A stretch of 64,000 bases of DNA from Bugulina stolonifera (GCA_935421135.1 OW285188.1:20313233-20377232), one strand, 5' to 3'. Positions 1-11,611 are shown, numbered from the stretch's first letter. A program made the numbers and translations. Notes: generated by a model not told the origin, from the letters alone.

Positions 1-1233
1 ATTTTCCTTCATATGGTATTCTCTATTCTGTGACTTCAATTGCAATTGCATAATGTACCTACTGCCTACTATACAATCTGAAAATAGTTTCAGGCAACTA
101 GTCAATGAGTATAAGTTGGTATGAGGCATGAATCTGATCCAACAAAGAAATGACTCAATCAAGGTGTGCTTGACAACAACATAGACCACAATATACTTAC
201 TTGTACACATTGTAAAAGAAATATGTCGATAAATTCAAGTCAGCATAAGATGCTGGGGTCAGAGAGGCTATTCCTATCACAAGCATTCATAATAATCCAC
301 AAAGGAGGTTATAATATGGGGTTGCGAAAATGCCATTTTCAATGGAGAGAAAGCAACTTCTATTTTCTAGGTGGAAGATAAGAACTCTTAAATTGCTTTC
401 AAGATTTGGAGATCACTACTAATTTCTATCCTTGAATAACAATGATTTAAAATTTGAATGGCAATCAATTCACTTTGAATTTGAAGTAAAGGAATAAGGA
501 AAGGACTGGTGTATGACTGTATGTGGTGTTGTGTTGCATTGTAGAATGTAGATCTGTTGAGCATAGAATTAATTCTATGCTGTTGAGACTACGTTGCCAG
601 TCGCGGGGGCTGATAACTCCTCACCGTAGAAATATGAGAAAACCCTATAGAAATAAAGGTTAACCGCTAAGGTTGACTTTCAGTTTGAGTTTGAATGTTA
701 TCTCCCCTGAAGGAAACAAAAGCTATTGCGTTTGGTTCTTTACTCACAACATATGTTTTGTACTTATAGTTAAATCTATAGCTGTAACTTGATTAAATTG
801 CACGTCAGTGTTGTTTGATGCCAAATGTACTAGGGAAGAGCAGAAAACGAATTGAAAGTTTAGGTATACGCTACGTTCATAACAAATATCCCACTAGGTA
901 GCACTACTACAACTTATATTAATGCTCTGGTATCATTAAATTATACATACACTGGTTATATATTACCAGAATAATTGCTACTAAAATGATAAGTTGTCTT
1001 ATATAATCGCTAGCAAAAACTGTTTTAATTGCATGATGATGTGGCTATTGACGTAAAGATTAGTGGGAATGTTTAATATGCGGATGTACATGTGTACTGT
1101 GGTTGACATGTACTGTTTCCAGTATGCTCGACGCGACTGGTCATTCGTAGCTCAAACTTGAGTGGTAGAAGACGTTCTCGAAGTATGAGCTATATTTGTC
1201 CAAGAGCCTTTATAAAAAATATTAAATCAGAGA
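1..1233. other. Upstream flank of HEXIM, no gene seen
   Basis: No reading frame here resembles a known protein. The only structured item noted is a perfect 22-bp palindrome at 560-581 (AGCATAGAATT and its complement). The HEXIM promoter presumably lies in the last few hundred bases, but no core element can be assigned confidently. Confidence 0.5.
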
Positions 1234-2594
1234 ATGGATGAAGCTAAAGCAAATTTAGACACCGGCATGCAGAAAGCTGAAACGAGAGACGAAAACAAGA
1301 GCCCGACAAGTGGGAGTTCGAGTGAGGCTAATGTGGATGAAGTGCCTTGCAAAAGAGAAACCTCGAACCGGAAACAGAGGCGTAACCAAAAACGAAAGCG
1401 CAAGTGGAAGCCTTACACTGAGTTGAGTTGGGATGAAAAGCAAGTTAAAGATGACAGAGAAAGTAGAAGAGCTTTTGCCAAGCGTGAGCGTCTCTCTGCG
1501 GAGGGGCACCCTATCGCTCCCTACAACACAACACAATTTCTGATGGATGATAGAATGAGAAAATCGAACGCTAATTCTCCAGCAGATAATAATCCAACTG
1601 ATTGCCACGGTACAGGCACAAACCATAATGAATCCAATAATTGTGAAATAACTTGCAAACATATTGGTGATGAAGGAATTCACCATTGTGACAAAAATAA
1701 AGACTCCATGTTGAAGTTGTCAAGCCAAAAAAACGACCTGGATGGAGTAGTGATGGGACATCCTGATTATGATGAAAAGTCTAATGGCCCATTTGAGAGT
1801 AATAAACGACTGAATGAACGTTCAGATTCTAGCTCAAATCTGAATATTTTCCCATTCTCGGTTGCCAAACGGAAAATTGATCAGCGAAAATTTCGTGGAA
1901 CTGATAGTCCCCTAGCTTATGATGCAACCAAGGAAAGAAGTGATGGCAATGCAGCACGACATGGTGAAGATATACAGAATTACATCATGGATGATTTTAG
2001 TCTTACCTATGCTGATATTCATGCCGAACATTTGCAAACTATGTCAAAGGCGGATTTGATTGAGGAGTGTTTAAAGCTGGAGAAGCGGGTTCGTGATCTG
2101 ATGAGCTAATAGATTAATATTATTATTACTGATTTAAGATTGTCATTATACATATGTCAAAATTTATTTGGCAAAAGCCATACTGATCATTCATAATAAT
2201 GCATATTCAAGTTTGCGGTTGTATATAAAATGTGTGGCATGTTTTGTGAATTTAGGTGGATACACTGGAGAAGCGCATAAAAGAGTCAAAACGCAAGGGT
2301 AAAGAGGAGAGTCGGTCACCAGAAAAAATAATTAGGATTCAGGTGAGAGAATTATGCACAAATTAAAATTTGTGCTCTAGCAAGCATTTGCATATTTTGG
2401 AGTTTGTATGTTTCTGTTATTAATTTTCATGCTTATTGATGCAAGCCACTCTGCATGATTATAACGTTTTTAATTAACTTTATTAATACTTTTCAAAGGT
2501 GCCAAATGCTCAACTGCAAAAAGACAATACACCTGAAGTTGCTGTTGAATCAACCAATGCCAGCGGTTCTCCCCTCGATGGACTCCAGACATAG
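1234..2594 (+). CDS. HEXIM: HEXIM-type P-TEFb inhibitor (3 exons)
   Basis: Exons read as 1234-2088, 2256-2342 and 2499-2594, giving about 345 residues, close to vertebrate HEXIM1. HEXIM proteins bind 7SK RNA and cyclin T and inhibit the CDK9 kinase of P-TEFb in the nucleus. Seen here: an acidic/Ser N-terminus; an Arg/Lys-rich RNA-binding stretch at residues 46-58; then WKPYTELSWDEK and the diagnostic PYNTTQFLMDD segment with the inhibitory PYNT motif at 96-99. Near the C-terminus, DDFSLTYADIHAEHLQTMSK and LIEECLKLEKR match the cyclin-T-binding coiled coil. Exon 2 continues the heptads (VDTLEKRIKESKRK), which supports splicing at 2088 with an unusual GTTCGT donor. Without that splice the frame stops at 2109. 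Possible polyadenylation signal AATAAA at 2609-2614. Vertebrate HEXIM genes lack coding introns; this one has two. The family is certain; the first donor site is the weakest point. Confidence 0.9.
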
Positions 2595-3621
2595 TCTTCC
2601 ATGATGAAAATAAAAATGCATCTCACCACTGTCTTTGTCTATAATTTAAAAGTAAAAGGAGATGTGCATTTCAACTATTACAGTTGCAAATTTACATGTT
2701 AATTAAATTGTTTGATTTTTATTTGAATTCAAATGTTATGTTGTTGATCATACACAAGTGTAATACAATGTAATAATTATGTTTTCATGTTTTTTGAGCC
2801 TTTTGCTCTGTAAGGCCAGCCAGTACCTGTTATGTAACCTTGTTAATTTTTCAATTATGCTGTAGAGGAACTTTTTTGGCGCCTTTTGCCATTTTTATTG
2901 CAAAAAGAATGGTAAAATTTCATATAAAAAGGCATACAACTTTGAAAATGACAAATAAAGATGAAAACATAGAAACTCTATAAGACCACCAACTCAATTA
3001 CTATAGGTTTTCAAAACAATATCCGCCATATATGTTTGATCTAATTTAACGTTTTCGCTGCAAAAGACAAAAATTGTATTATAATGATTTTTATGACTGG
3101 CTGCACCAGTCTGGACAACAGACATCAGAGTTATTCAGAATTGTCTTCCCTATTTTGAAGGTTGTCATGCAAGGGAGATAATCCCACGTTTACATTACAC
3201 ATGCACAACTTGTTAGTATAGTAACCATGCCAAATATAGGCCATAGACAAACTTATATAATTCAAGACTCCATTTACTACTGTTGCCAGGAAACCAGTAG
3301 CTGCATAAATACAATGCTAGTGGTGAGATGCAAAAAAGCCTTAGTCGAGAACTGAAGTGAACTAGTCATTGTCTATACTTTATAATTGTTATACGCTACG
3401 GTTTAATTTTTAGTGACTTATCTGATAAAAATATACTTGCATGTACGTACATGCACAGTTTATATCTGCTGTCAATAGGTTGGGTACCTACACCTGTAGG
3501 CAGGGGCTTGTAATGATATTGTTATAATACTCCATAGTTTATGCCAACATAATACCACTTATTACTACCATTGTACCTCTCCTCAATGTACAGTACATGT
3601 ACATGACTGTATATGTGATGT

Positions 3622-3740
3622 ATTTTTAGCAAGGAATTTATTTTTGAGCAGTCAGAGACTTGTTTCAAATCCATGAAAATACCAGTCCCTGACTGGGGTT
3701 TGAACCCGGGGCCTCTACGGCACCTAATCGCCTAGCACAT
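3622..3740 (-). repeat. tRNA-derived SINE, copy A
   Basis: On the minus strand this begins TGTGCTAGGCGATTAGGTGC, continues with GTAGAGGCCCC and GGGTTCAAACCCC (a B-box/T-arm-like hairpin), and ends after AGTCTCTGACTGCTCAAAAA. A second, diverged copy with the same order of blocks lies on the plus strand at 29235-29357. The head therefore looks tRNA-derived and the shared 3' half is the SINE body. No intact cloverleaf was found. Confidence 0.6.
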
Positions 3741-4236
3741 TGTACATGTACATGTATGATGTTACAATGTTATTGTGAATACAGTGAATATAAACAGGTT
3801 TTGGTCATCCATATACGGTTGGTGCGAGGTGACCCATGAAGGTGTGAGTAAGTAATAGTGGTTCTACTTCTAACTCGTTGGTGTTTAGATTGTAGGCTCA
3901 AAGAATCCCACTCCTGTTGTGGAATCTGTGCTCATATAAGCTCCGGAATATTTATAAATGCCTGACGGTAGTCAATAACCAAAGATACCAAATTCGCATA
4001 CCCTTATGATGATTTATAAATCTTAGTTATAGGTTAGGTTTTGGGGTGTATGAAGTGCAGTGTGAGGTGTAGTGCAAAGGGCATGTTACATGGACACACA
4101 TGAAGGGATTTGAACTTCTTTGCTGAAGAACCTGACTTTATGTAACAATCATTGGTGCATGGTGCAAATGTAAGTGAGTGTAGGCGTAGCTAGGGCTATT
4201 AAGTCTTTGGACACTAGTATATTGTATACTAAAACA

Positions 4237-4373
4237 CAGGCTTGCCAAGTTCGACTGATGAAAATCAGGGAGATTCAGCATTTGGGTGGGGGTGTCCGTT
4301 TTGGGTGGGGTGCCCAAATTTGAGTTGAAGATCAGGGAGTCTCCTGCGGAATCAGAGAGACTTGGTAAGCCTG
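4237..4373. mobile_element. Short hAT-like MITE (137 bp) with 8-bp TSD
   Basis: Terminal inverted repeats CAGGCTTGCCAAG and CTTGGTAAGCCTG bound the element. The flanks 4229-4236 and 4374-4381 are both CTAAAACA, an 8-bp target-site duplication typical of the hAT superfamily. There is no coding capacity. A related, inverted segment without clear ends lies near 55115-55195. Confidence 0.7.
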
Positions 4374-5268
4374 CTAAAACACTTCTACATGTTACATGTA
4401 TAAATGATTAGTATAATAACATGTGTATTGTATATACAATATGGAGTCATGAGCCATATAATGTACATGTAGGCGTATGTAACTAACTGGTAGCCATGTA
4501 CATGAACACGATGGGTATAATAATAATACAACTACAACATAGAGGGTTGACTACAATAGATGTAGTTACGCATCAGTGAATAAACCAGGCATCATAAATG
4601 TTTTTCTATGATAACAAACTAGCCTAATGCATTACAAGTTACGGTCCAGCATAGTAATGCTATTGGCTAGTTAGTAACTAACTACATTGTACAACAATAA
4701 CAGTACAATGCAAGTACAATGTGTATAATAATGTGTAGACTGTAGAGTGGAATGGATTTATTTTCTGAAGCTGGAGAAGTTGTCTCCCCTATATATTCTT
4801 CAGTGAACATAAACAAAGGCTACCAAATACCTTTAGCACTTTAGTTTTACAACCTTGTTTTACACCGTAGTAAAACATCACAGAATATTTTTGCACCTCA
4901 CTATGGAAAAGATGTAATTGGAAAAGAATAATGAGTAACCGATTAATATGACTGCACAGCATTGATTGTATACATAGTGTGTCAAAAACTTCAGTAGAAC
5001 TTTATTACTAACATTGTTTCTTGCAGATTTGTGCCAAGCAGACAAATATTCAAGTCAAGTGTCAAGTAAATTTAAAGCATTTACTGTAATGCACAGGAAT
5101 GGTGAAGAACAAAGGCTATCTAAAATCTCTTCACCTAGCTCTATTTATTGAAGTTTTACTCTGCTTCTACTTTGCTACCAATCATACAGGCAATATATAC
5201 ATGGAGGTGTTCAAAATAAAGCAGTAGAAGGTTGGGTAAAACATTAGGCAGTGCAGTTATGTAAATTA

Positions 5269-5468
5269 GGCTGGGTATAGATGGTAGGTGTTAGGCTGGG
5301 TATATATGGTAGGTGTTAGGCTGGGTATAGATGGTAGGTGTTAGGCTGGGTATAGATGGTAGGTGTTAGGCTGGGTATAGATGGTAGGTGTTAGGCTGGG
5401 TATAGATGGTAGGTGTTAGGCTGGGTATAGATGGTAGGTGTTAGGCTGGGTATAGATGGTAGGTGTCA
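5269..5468. repeat. 25-bp minisatellite, 8 units
   Basis: Eight head-to-tail copies of a 25-bp unit starting GGCTGGGTATAGATGGTAGG. Copies are nearly identical; one carries TATATATGG in place of TATAGATGG. There is no reading frame of note. High copy identity suggests recent expansion or ongoing homogenisation. Confidence 0.95.
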
Positions 5469-6286
5469 GAACTTTCAGGCAGAGATTACCAAAAAGAGAG
5501 TTAGGTGCAGAAGTGGAGAAATTTGAGATAGCCTTTGTTCTTCGCCAAAAATGAAGCAGGAGAAGTTGTCTTCTCTATACTTTCCTGGTTGACCGCCCTT
5601 ACCCCAAACCCCAACCACAAACAAGGAACTAAGGCTATCCAAATTTCTCCACTACTGCACCTAACAGATTCGCCCCTGGTGTGAAAAGGAATGTCAAAAT
5701 TAAATGATGATCATGATTTAGTTTTAACATTCTTTTCAATACACATGCAGTGGTCAAAGTTGGGGGGACGCCATCCCCACCATAAATTTCAGGGGGTCCC
5801 TCAGACTGATAGACCCCTACAGATTATACTATTATGATAAATCAAATGCAGCGTCATTTATTTTCCTTGTTTCATAGCAACGAAGTTTTCTTTTAAGATC
5901 TTGGACCATATTTTAACCTGAAATTCTTGGATATTGCACCATTTCGGTGGGTCCTCCTGGACCCTCCCCGCTGGCGCACTCAAGTGATTATGTCCGCTAC
6001 CCTAGAAGCCCCTCACCTCTTTTCTTAGACTTCGACCACTGTATACACGTATACTGCCATCAGCGGTTTAATTTAGGATGAAGGCGCCCAAAATTAGGTT
6101 ATTAGCCCTTTCATTTACCAATATCAATATAACACATGACTTGTTGGTTACCCAAGTGCATATGCATAGCTTGTGTTCTTTTTCAGTACAGCTTTTACTG
6201 CTCATAAAATATAGCAGTTAGCGCTACCAACTGGATGTTAAAGGGCATTGGGCTTCAGCTATGATCAAGTACTCGAGTATTAATAG

Positions 6287-6918
6287 CAGACATGGGCACT
6301 CTACTCGACTTAAGTTAACTCGAGCAACAGCTTTTCATTACTTTTAATTGACTTGTGCTTTTGTACTGTGTGAAAGCTGGGAATTGACTTTTACTTCTAC
6401 TCTCATACAAAGCATGATGCTTGACTCTTACTTTACTCTAATCTCTCAGCTATCAATGATAATTCTATTGGTTTGGTGTAATTATGTAATAAGTCTTGTC
6501 CACCATAGAGAAGCTGAGAGGCTTATAGATAAACAGACCTACCATTACAATAAGTGCAAATTTGAAATAGCCTTTGTTCCTCAGAACTACTTTAACTGAC
6601 AGAAAATTGGATCTAACACCAAGTATTATCTATTGTGTGTTGTCACACTTGTATACATCAGAAATTTGTGTTCTACAAAATTCCCATTGGTATTCTCTTT
6701 GACATACCGCTGTACTTTTGACTCTACTCTGACTCTAGCATTTAGGCACTAGTTGCTTGACTCTTACTTTACTTTTCAAAATGGCTGTTTATTTACTCTT
6801 GCTCTACTTTTGACTTGCTTCATCCGATGAGTTTACTCTAAATTACTTTTTATCAATTGGGAATGTATACTCTTACTTGACTCTTGACTTGAGTATTTGT
6901 CTGCTTTGCACATGTCTG
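6287..6918. mobile_element. Non-autonomous hAT-like element (632 bp) with 8-bp TSD
   Basis: The ends CAGACATGGGCA and TTTGCACATGTCTG are inverted repeats. They are flanked on both sides by ATTAATAG (6279-6286 and 6919-6926), an 8-bp target-site duplication. Both subterminal regions are full of degenerate TTGACTCTTACTTTACTCT-type direct repeats, as in other hAT elements whose subterminal repeats bind transposase. The interior has no transposase frame; the 83-residue frame inside it resembles nothing. Confidence 0.7.
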
Positions 6919-7682
6919 ATTAATAGCTCTTACATATACATATTATGTAATACTACACTGTTCTTCCTTTACCTATGAATAGTCCTAAAATACTTATCGT
7001 TGCTTTCTTCTGATTGAGACAGCTTGTTGAAATATAGCAATAATAACATAATAAAAATGCTTTTAAAACCGTTAGTCATTTATAAAACTTTTTACCAGCA
7101 TAAGCATTTTCAAATAAAATAGTGTGCAGAAATTTAACATTACCCTGGATCTAATGGTAAATTACTCTATAAACACTGGTAGACTACTATACAGGTTTGA
7201 AATATTTCAAAATTATCTGTTTACAGTCAGCTACATAGTAGAACTCAGCTTACCTGATTGGTAAGTACATGATGTATGTGTGCGATATACAATGTAGATC
7301 TCAGCTTCTGCAGGTAGTTCTTTACCAGTGATAACTAATGACTTTATAATTCATGCAGATTGTCTCAAGTCTCTGCTTTGGAAAGGAGAATAATGTGAAA
7401 TTTTTGTAGTTATTATCATAAACAGTAACCATGTATTATTAAACTAAAATGGTGCTGAGAGCTATTACAATGTTTACATTTTTCTAGCTTTATTGTCCAG
7501 CTAGCTTTTCATTGCACCACATTATTACATGTCTGTTCAATAGTTGAAGAATGAGTAAGTACTTACTTAGCTTTTTATTAGATATATGGTAAAGATGAAT
7601 GAATGCTAATGTGCCCCTACATTATAAGACATACATGTATGTACCATAAGTACATGTATATTATTGTGGTTATTGTTTGTTT

Positions 7683-7917
7683 TATTATGACATGAGGTTG
7701 TCTTCTCTTGGTCATAATATTGGCCTTCTAATCAAAAGAGAGGATAAATCCATAGTTATGCCAGGCATAATACTATCATCGCCTGACTCCACTTTACTAC
7801 TATTTGTTCACGTTATGAACACCGCAGAGTCATTGTTGCTATTCATACGACTAACTGAATTTTAATTAATTATTTTGTATTGACAAAATAATTGACAAGT
7901 GTGACGGCATAGGCCCG
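7683..7917. repeat. Duplicated flank block, copy 1
   Basis: This roughly 230-bp block is repeated in the same orientation at 15601-15830: a GTTGTCTTCTCTTGGT start, a shared ATGCCAGGCATAATAC, the Pro/Thr-poor middle and a TATTGATAAAATA-type end. It lies upstream of GNAT copy A, and its twin lies upstream of a decayed GNAT fragment. It therefore looks like part of the segmental duplication that spread these genes. Confidence 0.7.
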
Positions 7918-7948
7918 GGAAGCTTGGACACTACAATCATGTAATAAG

Positions 7949-8090
7949 CTATTGATTACAATTATAAGTTGTCCTCTCTCAATTCCTCTTCCTTTTCTCA
8001 TGGGCACTAATAAGCTAGTAATCAATCATTCCATCATAATCAGAAGTTGAGAAATAACTTGAGAGAGGACAACTTCTAATTATGATCAAA
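7949..8090. mobile_element. Inverted-repeat MITE of the AAGTTGTCCTCTC family
   Basis: The left end CTATTGATTACAATTATAAG leads into TTGTCCTCTCTCAA. The right end is the complement, TTGAGAGAGGACAACTTCTA followed by ATTATGATCAAAG. It is non-coding. Other members or single ends with the same core occur throughout the window (for example 51215-51291 and 54958-55012). Confidence 0.65.
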
Positions 8091-8174
8091 GCATGGCATG
8101 GCACAATCATGAAGTCTCCATCTGAACCGATGTTACTGCGATATGCAATTCATATTCATGATATTATTGTTATA

Positions 8175-8400
8175 TAGTTACCATGGCAATAAGCATGCAA
8201 TTTTGATATAATGATAAATTGCAGTCATGTTTACATAACATTTGAGCAGATGCTCTTCACTTGGGCTTTGGGCTATTTAGTTTGTTAGTTTGTTACTACT
8301 TGTTTGTTGGCTACCATTAGGGTTTGTATTTGACCTGCTAGCCTGTCAGTATAATATAGTGAAGAATATCTACACATACTGACACCATACTCCTGAGCCA
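8175..8400. repeat. Conserved upstream block of GNAT copy A
   Basis: The segment with ACCATGGCAATAAGCATGCA, then TTTTGATAT, GCAGTCATGTTTACATAA and GAGCAGATGCTCTT recurs, diverged, at about 12585-12760 (before decayed copy 1) and 17920-18130 (before copy C). It presumably includes promoter sequence carried along with each duplicated gene. Confidence 0.7.
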
Positions 8401-8406
8401 GTGAAC

Positions 8407-8889
8407 ATGGATGATTTTGAGATAAGAAAGGCTACTAAGGAGGACTGTAAGGATATCATGGACATGTATTTAAAACTGAAAGAAATTGAACAGGTACCAC
8501 CTGAAGATGTTAAGATAATATCTGAAGAAACACTGAGGAGAGATGGGTTTGATACTGTCCCACCATTATTCTACTGCATACTGGCTGTACTGAAGGGAGT
8601 GACCATAGGATATGCTCTTTATTCATATACCTATTCTGCATTTCAAGGAGGCAGGCAGATGAAACTAGTAAATATATTCATCAGAGAACCTTACAGAGGT
8701 CAAGGTTATGGAAGATTACTTTTCAAGTCTCTTATCGATGAAGCCAGAACACAAGAAAATGTTGTAGGCATAGAGTGGACAGTTTTGATTTGGAACCAAA
8801 AAGTCATAGATTTTTATAAAAGTCTGGGAGCATATGATATGACTTTGACTCACAAAATTCACACCTACGGCATTGCAATTTCACGTTAA
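8407..8889 (+). CDS. GNAT acetyltransferase, spermidine/spermine acetyltransferase-like, copy A
   Basis: Single-exon gene of 160 residues. The ATG at 8407 is chosen because the family starts M-x-x-F-x-IR; the frame extends two codons upstream only through a GTG. SSAT-family enzymes transfer acetyl from acetyl-CoA to polyamines or thialysine. Seen: N-terminal FEIRKATKEDCKDIM; the acetyl-CoA-binding loop RGQGYG at 97-102; WNQKVIDFYKSLGAYD near the end with the candidate catalytic Tyr at 137. The acidic pair that SSAT uses for polyamine contact (LED in the divergent copy D) reads LVN here, at 87-89. The C-terminus is about a dozen residues shorter than copy D after the IHTY segment. Intact, so probably expressed, but its substrate may differ from that of true SSAT. 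Confidence 0.85.
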   Translation: MDDFEIRKATKEDCKDIMDMYLKLKEIEQVPPEDVKIISEETLRRDGFDTVPPLFYCILAVLKGVTIGYALYSYTYSAFQGGRQMKLVNIFIREPYRGQGYGRLLFKSLIDEARTQENVVGIEWTVLIWNQKVIDFYKSLGAYDMTLTHKIHTYGIAISR

Positions 8890-8939
8890 AACGCATCGGA
8901 CTGAGTTCATGCTGAAAGCGGGACACAATTTGAGCCATG

Positions 8940-9050
8940 AGGGCAGACTATTACCAATAGTTGGCAAGCAGTTGGTAGTCGCTGTTAGATTTGTTGTCAC
9001 TTACAATGTATGTGTGAATTTATCCTGTACACGATGCTATAAGGATGGTA
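8940..9050. repeat. Conserved downstream block of GNAT copy A
   Basis: GTTGTCACTTACAATGTATG, then TGTGAATTTATCC and ACGATGCTATAAGGAT recur after copy B (11790-11900) and, partly deleted, after copy C (18745-18860). This shows that the duplication units include 3' flanks and that the paralogs arose by DNA duplication rather than retroposition of mRNA. Confidence 0.65.
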
Positions 9051-10911
9051 TACTAGACTGTGTCTACATAAAGTAAGGCTGCACGAGTTACCACAACCAT
9101 TTCATGTTAATTGCAGGTTTTATATATAGTCTGTAGTGTAGAATAGAGCCAACACTCCAGGTCGGCCCTCTTACTGGAAATGGCGGAAGCGTTTTAGTTT
9201 GAAAGCTGAGATCGTTTTCTCTGTCAGTCAGTTGTTCCTGAGCATTCAATAAAATCAATTCTATTACACTTATACAATTCTGTGTGGTAGATTCTAGCTA
9301 GTAACCTCGAAACTAATAACCAAAGCATTTAGGGTAACATCTTACCCATGAACTTATAAGAACACAGGAACACTCGGCATACATGACAAGTTGGGCTGAC
9401 ATCAAAGAGGGAGATTTTGTCATGGGTGAGACAGCAGGCTCTTTGACTGCTAAACTACCTAAAATGCTTTTGGCAATGAGCAAACTTTATGCATAAAGAC
9501 AGCCCATGGGCTGTCTATTGTGAGCACAGTTCTCAGTTAGTTACAAACTAAGCTGGTCAGGAATGTTTTTGCTTCAAAAACTAAGTTGCTACAAATACTA
9601 GTACACGGAGTTGTTTGCCCTCCCATGTGGGCAAACAACTCCACGAGAACAAAACTAGTGAAGACAGGCTAGGTCTCAGACTAAGGCAATCATGATGTTT
9701 CATAAAAGTGTAAAGGTGAAATAAATAATGAAATAATATTAATGTAAATTGTTGCTGTTGCTGCTACATTACACATCCTGACTGTTTGTAACCAATCTGG
9801 TCACCAAAATAGCAAAAGAAAAATTATTATTTTTACTAAAATTCCAAATCAGGAGGGTTTGCAGGAGTTGGGGAGTTTGCAGAAGATTGATTCTGAAAAC
9901 AGGAGGGTCCTGGTGAAACTGGGAGAGTTGCCATGTATGACACTCGGACCTACGGGTCACATAATCTACAAGTTGGCAATCTGGGCTAGTCAGCCGCATA
10001 GTTCACTCAGTACATGCAATAAAAAAAAAGGATAAAGTTGATAAACCGATTTCTCGGCCTACCGGTAACCGACACACCCTTTAGTGTACTCGGATTGTTA
10101 CAATATGCTATTAGGCCTATAAATTATTTTTGTAGCTGATTGAATAAGAAATACTACTCTATGGCAATTTGTAAATATTTGCTGGTCGCTGCAACAAATG
10201 TATCCTTATGAAATTGCAAGTTGGAAATTAAAATGTTACTGATTGAAATATTAAAAAGTTTCTCAGAGGTAGAGGCGCTGTTTTAAGGTGAACTATGACA
10301 CTACCGAGTACCGACTAATCCTGGCAGCGCTGAATGGTCATTGAATTCCTTGGATCCTTTATTATAATATCTGTACCTGCTTGCATATGTAGAGCTTGTT
10401 ACCAGAAATAATGTATTTTTATCAAGTTCTGAAAGTAACTCTGATAGCGGATGGTTAACTGTTCGAGGTTGTGCAGTATTTGTGTGTATTTTTATCAACA
10501 TACATCTAAAAGACCTTTTGGTCTCCGAGCTCAGTTTACCTTTTATACTTTTTTCTTTAATTGGTTTATTATTGTTATTGTTCGCAACTCATCATGCATA
10601 GCCTATTAGTGTAGGATATATAAAGTTGTACGAAATGTAGATAGGGACCTGTAGGAAAATAGCATAGCAAACTATGTTTCGTATTTCACAAACTATTCCT
10701 AACTTGAATGTTATATTATATAATTCAAACACAGTTTTTCACACACATTAGCAGTGTGTGATAGTAATGCTCTGGTTGTACATTACAATTTTTTCAAATT
10801 TATAGTATCTGCACAATAGTACTAAAATTTTCCACTGTAGCTAGAACTGTTATATCAGAAAGGAGTACGGAATTCTGATCTAGAAAAATATGTGTCTTAT
10901 GTGACCCCACT
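9051..10911. other. Intergenic stretch with two hairpins
   Basis: No gene is supported. It contains a perfect 20-bp palindrome at 9497-9516 (AGACAGCCCA and its complement). It also contains a hairpin at 9607-9642 with 14-bp perfect arms (GGAGTTGTTTGCCC) around an 8-base loop. A stretch at 9860-9955 ending GTTGCCATGTATG resembles one end of the element at 17522-17846. Confidence 0.5.
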
Positions 10912-11131
10912 TTGACCTCTAGAACTGCTATTTTTTACAAGATAGGAGGAGGTTGCTTCTGTAGTAAAATGGCAATTGATATTAATTATATAGTACAGTA
11001 CATACATGCAACTGACAGATTATTGAGATTAATAGATTGCAGGAATCACCACAGTATGACCTGCTATGCCTGTCCGTATATAATCAAGTGTGTCTACACA
11101 AACCAGCACACATGCTACTGAGCTGGTGAGC

Positions 11132-11611
11132 ATGGGTGATTTTGAGATAAGGAAGGCTAATAGAGAGGACTGTAAAGATATCATGGACATGTTTTTAAAG
11201 CTGCAAGAATTTGAACAAATACCACCTGAAAATGTTAAGATATCTGAAGAAACGCTGAGGAGAGATGGGTTTGATGCTGACCCACCATTATTCTACTGCA
11301 TACTGGCTGTACTGAAGGGAGTGACCATAGGATATGCTCTTTATTCATACAACTATTCCGCATTTCATGGCGGTAGACAGATGAGACTAGCTGACATATT
11401 CATCGGAGAACCTTCCAGAGGTCAAGGTTATGGAAGATTGCTTTTCAAGGCTCTGATTGATGAAGCTAGAAAACAGGAAAATGTTGTAGGCATGGAGCTG
11501 ACAGTTTTGAATTGGAACCAAAGAGCTATAGATTTTTACAAAAGTTTGGGAGCATATGATGTGAGCTTCGTTCACAAAATTCAAACCTATAGAATTGCAA
11601 TTTTACACTAA
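11132..11611 (+). CDS. GNAT acetyltransferase, SSAT-like, copy B
   Basis: Single exon, 159 residues, clearly a tandem paralog of copy A. The ATG at 11132 is used because it aligns with the other copies; the longer frame from 11090 begins with GTG. The acetyl-CoA loop RGQGYG is at 96-101 and FYKSLGAYD places the candidate catalytic Tyr at 136. The polyamine-contact acidic position reads LAD at 86-88, so Glu is lost and Asp kept. The Tyr before RGQGYG in copies A and D is Ser here. Upstream, AATCAAGTGTGTCTACACA and ACATGCTACTGAGC match the leader of copy C, but the longer upstream block of copy A is missing or replaced. Confidence 0.85.
   Translation: MGDFEIRKANREDCKDIMDMFLKLQEFEQIPPENVKISEETLRRDGFDADPPLFYCILAVLKGVTIGYALYSYNYSAFHGGRQMRLADIFIGEPSRGQGYGRLLFKALIDEARKQENVVGMELTVLNWNQRAIDFYKSLGAYDVSFVHKIQTYRIAILH

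Noticed and set aside
1207..1219. TATA-like TTTATAAAAAATA before HEXIM
   Set aside because: It is only about 20 bases from the start codon, too close to act as a TATA box for a transcript containing that ATG.
1255..1686. 143-codon minus-strand frame over HEXIM exon 1
   Set aside because: It lies wholly antisense to the well-supported HEXIM coding sequence and resembles no protein.
8401..8406. Two extra N-terminal residues for GNAT copy A
   Set aside because: They need a GTG start; the ATG at 8407 aligns with all paralogs.
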